A stretch of DNA of 5,659 nucleotides, from positions 1 to 5,659 of the forward strand of contig JASEGY010000144.1 of NCBI GenBank assembly GCA_030019105.1, given 5' to 3'. The stretch is from a bacterium (lineage in GTDB: Bacteria; UBA9089; JASEGY01). Each line of letters opens with the position of its first letter. The first letter of the stretch is position 1. Under the pieces are notes generated by a model, which was not told where the DNA came from, made no database searches, and saw only the letters and a program-made list of their open reading frames with translations. The translations under genes and the position numbers were made by a program. Below are positions 1 to 5,562 of this stretch, in pieces.

Positions 1-13
1 AAGCCTAAAGTCC
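1..13 (+). repeat. Truncated copy of the AAGCCTAAA repeat family
   Basis: The first 13 bases match the end of the repeat core found at 5550-5562 at 12 of 13 positions (AAGCCTAAAGTCC against AAGCCTAAAATCC). The rest of the copy would lie upstream of the window. The match is short and could be chance, but this word marks the 3' part of both full copies, so a third copy just upstream of gene 1 is likely. Confidence 0.4.
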
Positions 14-61
14 AAAGGATAACGAACCCCAAAATCTTTTTCTTAAATACTATAGATGAGA

Positions 62-114
62 GGTAAGAAGGTAATTACCCCTATCATTAAGTAAACTTAT
101 TCTTAATTCTTACC
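62..114 (+). promoter_or_regulatory. Leader of the FecR gene with inverted repeat and palindrome
   Basis: GGTAAGAA (62-69) is the exact reverse complement of TTCTTACC (107-114). The interval holds the perfect 10-base palindrome GGTAATTACC (70-79) and a small inverted repeat TAAGT-AA-ACTTA (88-99). These could be an operator for a dimeric regulator or a leader-RNA fold. I found no convincing sigma70 -35/-10 pair or sigma54 -24/-12 pair between 14 and 130; TATAGA at 51 and TAATAAT at 121 are -10-like but lack a good -35 partner. AT-rich leaders produce such symmetry by chance, so the function is uncertain. Confidence 0.25.
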
Positions 115-149
115 GCGCCATAATAATTTTAGAAGGAGGATGTGCCGTT

Positions 150-2132
150 ATGGTAAACATCAAAAGAGTTATTGCTCTAATCAGTGTCTTCAGCATTCTG
201 CTAATAGGGACCTCTGTCCTGGCTGTTGAAGGAGGAAAGACCTTTATTGTTGTACCAGGAGATAATCTAAGTAAGATCATCAAGAGTTATTATGGTCGAG
301 TTACTCCTGAACTTATAGCTATGATAAAGGAGGCTAACCCGGGGATAAAAGATATTAATCTTATCTATCCATCTCAAAAGATATTACTCCCGGCCGAGCA
401 TACCAGGATGGCTGTGGCTGCACCAGGACCGTCGGAGTCAAAGATAGAAACCAGACTGGCTTCTCTTCCTCCGACCGAGATTAAAGAGAGATTTTGTTCT
501 ATCAAGAAGATGCATGGCTCCGTTAAAATTCAGCGGGCTAATGTTCCGGTTTGGATTCCGGTTGAGGGAAAAGAAGTTCTTTTGCAAAAGGGTGATAGGA
601 TTAAGGTTGGTAAGGAGGATTCCTGGGTAGAGGTTACTTTGCCGGACGGCTCTACTTATCGCTTAGGAGACGAGACAGATGCCGAGATAGAAAAGCTCCC
701 GAAGGGGAACGATGATCAGTTTCGTATCGGGATCAGCCTGGGCAAGATCTGGTCTACGGTCAAAAAACTTACCGGCGGCAGAAAATTTGAGGTGGCTACA
801 CCGGCAGCCGTAGCTGGAGTGAGGGGAACAAGATTCAGAGTGGATGTAGATGAGAACGGCAAAACTAAAGTGGCTGTTCACGAGGGGGTGGTAAATGTCA
901 GGACCGCTAAATCGGAAAAAGATGTTAGCGCCGGTTATGAAGTAGTGGTTTTTCTTCAGGGGAACTTAACTAATATTAATCCATTGAGCCTGGATAAGTG
1001 GGATAACTGGAATAAGAAGAGAGATTCGGAGTTGATCATTATTGACCAGGCGGCGGCAGATGGAGAAAAGGGTATCAAATTAGCCGTAGTAAAAGATAAA
1101 GGCGCTGCTCAGAGTGATACAATTATGACTAAAGAAAAGAGGGCTGTAACGGCTGATGTCTCCTTCTTTGAAACACTCGAGGAAGCCAGGGCTTCTGATG
1201 CTGACCAAATTATCATTCCAAGAGGTAAAGAAAAAGTTGCTCGCAAGATAGCGACGGTAAAAGAGAATGTGGATTATGCTGATTTAGTCAAGGCTAAAGA
1301 AAGTAGGGCGGTGACAGCGGATATCACCTCCTTTAAGACATTGGAGGAAGCCATTGCTTCTGATGCCGACCAAATTATCATTTCAGGAGAGGATAAAGAA
1401 AAAGCTGCTTTCAAGATAGCGACGGTAAAAGAGAAGGTGAGTTATGCTGATTTAGCCAAAGCTAAAGAAAATAGGGCTGTGACAGCAAATGTCACCTCCT
1501 ATAAGACATTGGAGGAAGCCATTACTTCTGATGCCGACCAAATTATTGTTCCAGGAGAGGATAAAGAAAAAGTTGCCCTCAAGATAGCGACGGTAAAAGA
1601 AAAGGTGAATTATGCTGATTTAATCAAGGATAAGGAAAACAGGGTTGTGACAGCGGATGTCACCTTGTTTAAGACATTGGATGAAGCCAGTGCTTCTGGT
1701 GCCGACCAAATTATCATTCCAGGAGAGGATAAAGAAAGGGGACATGGACTTACTATTCTCTCTACCGAAAGTGAGGGTGAAGAACTTAAGGTCGCCACTG
1801 CTTCACCTCCTGCCGGAATGATTACACCACCAAAAAAGGGGAAAAGTTTAGCTGATGATAAAGGGGACTCCCCACCCAGCTTGATTATTGGTAAACCATT
1901 GCTGAAGCCTATTGACTACATTACCCATCAGCGTGTCTTTGAATTAACCGGCAGTACTGACAGTAATGCTACCGTAACGATAAATGAGGTTCCGGCGAAG
2001 GTTGAGAAAGACGGAACCTTTACCGGGGCAGTAAAATTAAAAGCCGGGGAGAACAAGATTACTATTATGGCTATTGGCCCCAGGGGGAATACGACCATTG
2101 CTTCCAGGATCGTGAGCCTGTTAGAAGATTGA
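150..2132 (+). CDS. Secreted LysM-FecR domain protein with internal repeats and C-terminal Ig-like domain
   Basis: This 660-residue protein is probably exported and held at the cell wall. Residues 1-25 form a signal peptide (basic MVNIKR, a hydrophobic core, a VLA cleavage site before Val26). Residues 32-81 are a LysM peptidoglycan-binding domain with the PGDNL motif and a closing YPSQKILLP. Residues 118-270 are a FecR domain with its hallmark TPAAVAGVRGTRFRV at 217-231. Residues 328-529 hold nearly four 55-56 residue repeats of unknown fold. Residues about 589-657 look like a bacterial Ig-like domain (LTGSTDSNATVTINEVPAKV, then GENKITIMAIGPRGN). The start is set by AAGGAGG at 133-139, ten bases before ATG. 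E. coli FecR has a cytoplasmic anti-sigma segment and a membrane helix; this protein has neither, so a sigma-regulator role is unlikely. The next gene encodes a CHASE2 kinase, so a ligand or partner role in envelope sensing is inferred. Domain calls are firm; the function is not. Confidence 0.93.
   Translation: MVNIKRVIALISVFSILLIGTSVLAVEGGKTFIVVPGDNLSKIIKSYYGRVTPELIAMIKEANPGIKDINLIYPSQKILLPAEHTRMAVAAPGPSESKIETRLASLPPTEIKERFCSIKKMHGSVKIQRANVPVWIPVEGKEVLLQKGDRIKVGKEDSWVEVTLPDGSTYRLGDETDAEIEKLPKGNDDQFRIGISLGKIWSTVKKLTGGRKFEVATPAAVAGVRGTRFRVDVDENGKTKVAVHEGVVNVRTAKSEKDVSAGYEVVVFLQGNLTNINPLSLDKWDNWNKKRDSELIIIDQAAADGEKGIKLAVVKDKGAAQSDTIMTKEKRAVTADVSFFETLEEARASDADQIIIPRGKEKVARKIATVKENVDYADLVKAKESRAVTADITSFKTLEEAIASDADQIIISGEDKEKAAFKIATVKEKVSYADLAKAKENRAVTANVTSYKTLEEAITSDADQIIVPGEDKEKVALKIATVKEKVNYADLIKDKENRVVTADVTLFKTLDEASASGADQIIIPGEDKERGHGLTILSTESEGEELKVATASPPAGMITPPKKGKSLADDKGDSPPSLIIGKPLLKPIDYITHQRVFELTGSTDSNATVTINEVPAKVEKDGTFTGAVKLKAGENKITIMAIGPRGNTTIASRIVSLLED
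1131..1736 (+). repeat. Intragenic tandem repeat, 165-168 base units, about 3.6 copies
   Basis: Units start at residues 328, 383, 439 and 495 (nucleotides 1131, 1296, 1464 and 1632); the last stops near residue 529. The consensus runs KENRAVTADVTSFKTLEEA, then ASDADQIIIPGEDKEK, then KIATVKEKVNYADLIKA. Unit 1 has 55 residues and reads PRGKEK where units 2 and 3 read GEDKEK, so it is one codon shorter; units 2 and 3 have 56. Long stretches are identical at DNA level, such as AAGATAGCGACGGTAAAAG in units 1 to 3, which points to fairly recent duplication. The alternating hydrophobic strands and charged helices look like an alpha/beta repeat or spacer, but I do not recognise the family. Confidence 0.92.
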
Positions 2133-2184
2133 TGCCGGAAAGAATGAAGGAGTAGAGATGTAGGTTGATTCAATATCCGGAGTG

Positions 2185-2228
2185 AAAAAGGACTATAGGG
2201 ATACGAGGAGTTCCCTGTAGTCCTTTTT
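2185..2228 (+). terminator. Rho-independent terminator after the FecR gene
   Basis: The arms 2185-2201 (AAAAAGGACTATAGGGA) and 2212-2228 (TCCCTGTAGTCCTTTTT) pair over 17 positions with one G-T wobble, around a ten-base loop. The A-run and T-run at the ends make it potentially bidirectional. It begins 52 bases after the stop codon of the LysM-FecR gene and should largely uncouple the kinase gene from it. Confidence 0.9.
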
Positions 2229-2280
2229 GTATATTAGGAGGATGTAGCGCAGCAGTAAACTGGGGACAAAGAGAGCAGTG

Positions 2281-2303
2281 GGGTGGAGGTTTATCCTTAT
2301 CCC
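2281..2303 (+). repeat. 23-base direct repeat, left copy
   Basis: This sequence (GGGTGGAGG at the start, TTATCCC at the end) is repeated without mismatch at 2506-2528. The two copies sit exactly outside the inverted-repeat element 2304-2505. The match stops sharply at both ends: base 2280 differs from 2505, and 2304 differs from 2529. Confidence 0.9.
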
Positions 2304-2505
2304 ATGCGCATCAACTTAAGCATAACTCTTTATCGGTCAATTAGATGCGCAAAGTACAAAATTTACCCGACAGTCAACTGGGAAGGGAATTTACCCTTTA
2401 GGGTTTCATTTATGGCCAATACCAGCAGGATGAAAGGCTAAAGCCTAAACTCCTGTTTCCACAACTTGTTGTGTAGTAGAAGTTTCAGCTTAAGTTGATG
2501 CCTAT
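2304..2505. mobile_element. MITE-like or structured noncoding element with terminal inverted repeats
   Basis: The 202-base segment begins with ATGCGCATCAACTTAAGC and ends with the reverse complement of ATAGGCATCAACTTAAGC, so 16 of 18 terminal positions pair; the inner 14 (2308-2321 with 2488-2501) are perfect. It contains no credible gene. It is flanked by perfect 23-base direct repeats, which would be unusually long for a target-site duplication. Inside are further potential stems: 2331-2340 with 2362-2372, 2396-2409 with 2430-2443, and CACAAC-TT-GTTGTG at 2460-2473. A non-autonomous transposon relic and a structured RNA closed by the terminal stem are both possible. Confidence 0.4.
2316..2453 (+). 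repeat. Dispersed repeat core, copy 1
   Basis: This 138-base stretch aligns without gaps to 5425-5562, with 117 identical positions. A 30-base block starting at 2382 (GAAGGGAATTTACCC onward) and the block ATGAAAGGCTAAAGCCTAAA (2430-2449) are unchanged between copies. The left limit of homology falls within the terminal inverted repeat of the surrounding element. It contains two small palindromes, ACCCTTTAGGGT and AGGCTAAAGCCT. It is noncoding as far as I can tell. Confidence 0.9.
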
Positions 2506-2528
2506 GGGTGGAGGTTTATCCTTATCCC
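2506..2528 (+). repeat. 23-base direct repeat, right copy
   Basis: This is a perfect second copy of 2281-2303, lying immediately after the inverted-repeat element. It is followed by the CHASE2-like remnant frame and then by the kinase gene. Confidence 0.9.
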
Positions 2529-2534
2529 TACTGA

Positions 2535-2612
2535 TACGCTTTTTCCGAGGTATCTTTAAAAGAAGATGATGACAGGTTCAGTGAGGCGATAGAAAAGGCT
2601 GGAAAGGTGTAA
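2535..2612 (+). pseudogene. Possible remnant of a CHASE2-domain gene
   Basis: Twenty-five codons, read from just after an in-frame TGA (2532-2534) to TAA (2610-2612), encode a peptide containing AFSEVSLKEDDDRF and SEAIEKAGKV. This resembles the conserved CHASE2 stretch in which an FsE-type motif is followed by an acidic DD and an A-x-x-x-AG-x-V helix. The equivalent part of the downstream kinase is near residues 95-125 (DLSVIEEEK, then SATRAGNIV). The frame has no start codon of its own with a ribosome binding site and differs from that of the kinase. It could be the scar of an older CHASE2 gene or chance; it is too short to be sure. Confidence 0.3.
2601..2607 (+). promoter_or_regulatory. Ribosome binding site setting the GTG start of the kinase
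   Basis: GGAAAGG lies nine bases before the GTG at 2617 and twelve before a second in-frame GTG at 2620, favouring 2617. An in-frame TAG at 2590-2592 rules out a longer protein. The next in-frame ATG is at residue 37, beyond the first membrane helix, so it would give a protein unable to place its CHASE2 domain outside. Confidence 0.6.
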
Positions 2613-2616
2613 TCAA

Positions 2617-5394
2617 GTGGTGAGAAAAGTTAAGGACCGGTTCTGGGGAATAAAGGTTTGTCTATTCCTCTCTTTTATTACCTCGGTCATATTTCTTTTG
2701 GGATGGGTTGAATCCCTTGAGAATATGGGACTTGATCTTCGTTTCAGGCTCAGGGGGCCAATCGATCCTAAGAGTGATATTGTCATTGTGGCGATAGATG
2801 CGGTCAGCATGAAAGACCTGGGACATTGGCCATGGTCAAGAAGGTATCATGCCCGGCTGATTGATATGCTTGCTAAGGCCCAGGCTAAGGTAATCGGCCT
2901 TGATCTGTCCGTAATTGAGGAAGAGAAAAGGGACACTCTAAGTGATGCTGCTTTCTTCACCTCGGCCACCAGGGCAGGCAATATTGTCTATCCGGTATTT
3001 TTTGATCTGATCCGGACAGATTCAGGAAAAAAGGAAATCTGCTTAAAACCGCTTCCTGCCTTAAAGGAGACAGCTTTGGGGCTGGGACATATTGAGGTTG
3101 AACCTTCCTTAGACGGGATCCTTCGCAAGATTAATCTGGTCAGACCCTTTGAAGATGAGGGATTTCTTTCCTTCGGATTAGAAATAGTCAGGGCGGCCCG
3201 CGACATCTCTTTAACCGATCTTAAGTCCCCTCGTGGTAATACCTTTATCTTCGGTCCATTAGAGATTCCTATGGATGATGAAGGGCGGATGTTAATCAAT
3301 TACTGCGGTGGGCAGCATACCGTCAAGACCTTCTCTTATATTGATGTCTTAGAAGAACGTATACCTCTCTCTGAATTTACCGGTAAGATTGTCCTGGTCG
3401 GAATTACGGCTAAAAAGATTTCAGATGAGTTTATGACTCCCTTTTCTGATCAGAGTAATCCCATGCCTGGCGTGGAAATCCATGCCAATGTCATCCGAAC
3501 TATTATTGAGCAAGATTACATCAGACGGGCGGACAGGTTAACCATCATCCTGCTTATTTTCTTAGCAGGCATAGCCTTGAGTTTCCTCTTTCATAGGTTG
3601 AGTCCGAGAAAGAGTCTGGTGGTTACCTTCTTACTATGCCTGTTTTTAGGTATCATTTCTGTTACTGCCTTTAATTATGACGAAATCTGGATTGATATTA
3701 TCCCCTTTGTTCTACTCATGGGAACCTCCTGGGCAGCGATAACCTTAAAAGAAGTGAATGCAGCCAACCGGTCCTTAGATGAAGAGGTAACCAGGCTTTC
3801 TGAAATTTATCGTACCAGTGGGAAAAGTCTTTTGTCCCAAACAACGGAGGAAACTCCGAGACAGATGATCTATTCTCTCAAAGACTTCTTTAATCTTAAA
3901 GCAGTTATTCTTTTCCTTTACGAGGAGCGGAAAAAAGAATTTACGGCCCAATTTACCGCGGGCATAGAGGCGGGGTCAATAATAAAATCCAGGTTTAAAT
4001 TAGGAGAAGGTCTGGTAGGCAAGGTAGCTCAACAAAAGGAATTAAAGACAGTTGAGGGCCTGGAGCAACCCTTCGACTTATCTGAAGCAGGCACCAGCGC
4101 CTTCCTGCCGTTAAACATAAAAGACAGGTGTGTCGGCGTCCTGGTCCTTTGCACCCAAAAATCAGGTACCTTTAGTAGAGACAACCTTGATTTCCTGAAT
4201 ATTGTGGCTAATCGACTGGCTCAACTTATTGAGATAGAAAGAACTTATGAAACACTATCCTCTCCTTCGATTGGCCCGCTAAATATCCTTTCCTCTGAAA
4301 AAACGGTCCAAAAAGTTGAAGCCCTTGCGGCCATCTATAATTCTATTATCCTTGACAGGATCATGATAGATAATATACTTAATGACATCACCGACGGCAT
4401 CATGGTAGCCGATTGTCTGGGAGTAATTACTTATGCCAACCCACAATTTAAGGCCCTCCTTAATGTGCCTGATGAAAGAGAAAAATTAAATATTATTGAG
4501 ATCATCAAAGAATTTGGTTTTTATACTAAGGAAGAATTGTTAGATGAGTTTTACAAAGTTGTCGCGAACAATCGAATCCTTTCCCTTAATCTTGAAATGG
4601 AGAAGAAAAACAAGAGCTATAATCTGAGTTTAGCTTCTTTTAGAGATAAACGGGAAAGAACAATAGGGCTGGTCGGTGTCCTCCATGATGTAACTTATTT
4701 AAAGGAAATTTCTCAGGCTAAATCCGAATTTGTGGCCACTGTTTCTCACGAGCTCAGAACACCTTTAACCTCAATTAGAGGGGTGGTAGAACTCCTCCTC
4801 ACCGGGATGGCAAAGGGGGATATCTATGGTAATAAACAAGAACTGCTTGAAATTGCCTTGAGAAACACCAATAGATTAACCAAGTTAGTAGAGGATATCC
4901 TGTCCCTGTCAAAGATAGAGTCAGGTAAGATAAAGATGGAATTAGAGGAAACTGACTTAGTTGCCTTGATCCAATATGCTGTCTCAGAAATGAATATCCT
5001 GGCTGAGGACAACAACATTTCTATTCATACCTCAATGTCACAATCGCTTCCATTAGTTTTGGCGGATGCGGATAGAATAAATCAAGTCCTGGTCAATTTG
5101 CTCAGCAACGCTATTAAGTTCTCTCGCAGAGGTGGAAGGATAACTATTGAAGCCGTAGAAGAGCCCGAATGGATCAAGGTCAGAGTGGTTGATACCGGCA
5201 TTGGTATCCCGGCGGAGGAGATGTCTAAGATTTTTGAAAAGTTTCATTCTCCTGTGACCACAAAGGGAACAGGACTTGGTCTTTCTATTTGTAAGGCGAT
5301 TATTGAGGAGCACGGAGGACGAATATGGGCGGAAAGCCGGGTCGGTAAAGGATCGACTTTCTGTTTTACCCTGCCTAAAGCGGTAGACAGATAG
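2617..5394 (+). CDS. CHASE2-GAF-PAS transmembrane sensor histidine kinase
   Basis: This 925-residue membrane kinase autophosphorylates on histidine and passes the phosphate to a response regulator not present here. Residues 12-31 form the first membrane helix. Residues about 34-300 are an extracytoplasmic CHASE2 sensor (DIVIVAID at 54-61, GHWPWSRRYHA at 69-79, GKIVLVGI near 256-263, MPGVEIHANVI from 283). Three more helices follow at about 308-326, 333-352 and 357-377. The cytoplasmic part has a GAF domain (about 409-543), a PAS domain (about 584-695, with DGIMVAD at 593-599), HisKA with SHELRTP and phospho-acceptor His711, and an ATPase domain: N-box NLLSNAIKF with Asn827 and Asn831, G1 DTGIGI from Asp859, FEKF from 873, and G2 GTGLGLS at 884-890. 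All catalytic motifs are intact. HELRT also fits the HExxT phosphatase motif, so it may be bifunctional. It follows a LysM-FecR gene but is separated by a terminator, so it probably has its own promoter. The GAF and PAS ligands are unknown. Confidence 0.95.
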   Translation: MVRKVKDRFWGIKVCLFLSFITSVIFLLGWVESLENMGLDLRFRLRGPIDPKSDIVIVAIDAVSMKDLGHWPWSRRYHARLIDMLAKAQAKVIGLDLSVIEEEKRDTLSDAAFFTSATRAGNIVYPVFFDLIRTDSGKKEICLKPLPALKETALGLGHIEVEPSLDGILRKINLVRPFEDEGFLSFGLEIVRAARDISLTDLKSPRGNTFIFGPLEIPMDDEGRMLINYCGGQHTVKTFSYIDVLEERIPLSEFTGKIVLVGITAKKISDEFMTPFSDQSNPMPGVEIHANVIRTIIEQDYIRRADRLTIILLIFLAGIALSFLFHRLSPRKSLVVTFLLCLFLGIISVTAFNYDEIWIDIIPFVLLMGTSWAAITLKEVNAANRSLDEEVTRLSEIYRTSGKSLLSQTTEETPRQMIYSLKDFFNLKAVILFLYEERKKEFTAQFTAGIEAGSIIKSRFKLGEGLVGKVAQQKELKTVEGLEQPFDLSEAGTSAFLPLNIKDRCVGVLVLCTQKSGTFSRDNLDFLNIVANRLAQLIEIERTYETLSSPSIGPLNILSSEKTVQKVEALAAIYNSIILDRIMIDNILNDITDGIMVADCLGVITYANPQFKALLNVPDEREKLNIIEIIKEFGFYTKEELLDEFYKVVANNRILSLNLEMEKKNKSYNLSLASFRDKRERTIGLVGVLHDVTYLKEISQAKSEFVATVSHELRTPLTSIRGVVELLLTGMAKGDIYGNKQELLEIALRNTNRLTKLVEDILSLSKIESGKIKMELEETDLVALIQYAVSEMNILAEDNNISIHTSMSQSLPLVLADADRINQVLVNLLSNAIKFSRRGGRITIEAVEEPEWIKVRVVDTGIGIPAEEMSKIFEKFHSPVTTKGTGLGLSICKAIIEEHGGRIWAESRVGKGSTFCFTLPKAVDR

Positions 5395-5397
5395 TAG

Positions 5398-5415
5398 GGT
5401 GGGCTCTGCCCCACT
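5398..5415. other. Small GC-rich hairpin just after the kinase gene
   Basis: GTGGG (5399-5403) pairs with CCCAC (5410-5414) around CTCTGC, and a G-T wobble can close the stem. No T-run follows, so it is a poor intrinsic terminator. It may be the edge of the adjoining repeat or simply stabilise the 3' end of the message. Confidence 0.3.
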
Positions 5416-5424
5416 GCCATTAAA

Positions 5425-5562
5425 TTAAGCATAACTCCTTGTCGGCCAAGCAGATACACAAACTATGAAATTCGCCCGACAGTCACTTGTGAAGGGAATT
5501 TACCCTTTAGGGTTTCATTTGTAGACAATCCCAGCAGAATGAAAGGCTAAAGCCTAAAATCC
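5425..5562 (+). repeat. Dispersed repeat core, copy 2
   Basis: This is the gapless partner of 2316-2453 (117 of 138 identical), in the same orientation, starting 30 bases after the kinase stop codon. Unlike copy 1 it is not enclosed by the GCATCAACTTAAGC inverted repeats, and its 3' end continues into a 65-base tandem repeat. Its first helix is better paired than in copy 1: TGTCGG (5440-5445) is the exact complement of CCGACA (5476-5481). Confidence 0.9.

Noticed and set aside
663..881. A 72-residue reading frame on the - strand inside the FecR gene
   Set aside because: It lies fully opposite the FecR domain, whose conserved motifs show that the + strand is coding; it has no recognisable motif.
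150..2132. FecR-type anti-sigma regulator
   Set aside because: There is a cleavable signal peptide and no cytoplasmic anti-sigma segment or later membrane helix, and no sigma factor gene in the window.
2236..2256. AGGAGGATGT, a good Shine-Dalgarno sequence shared with the FecR gene leader
   Set aside because: The ATG overlaps the motif and is followed at once by TAG, and no other start codon at a usable distance opens a frame of any length.
2275..2283. GCAGTGGGG, found inverted at 5409-5417 near both repeat copies
   Set aside because: Nine bases in opposite orientation and at different distances from the cores are compatible with chance.
2988..3299. A 103-residue reading frame on the - strand inside the kinase gene
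   Set aside because: It is the antisense shadow of the CHASE2 domain, with no domain features; the other - strand frames at 1610, 1928, 2613, 4824, 5053 and 5244 are rejected for the same reason.
5398..5415. Intrinsic terminator for the kinase gene
   Set aside because: The stem is short and is followed by ACTGCCATT and mixed sequence rather than a T-run.
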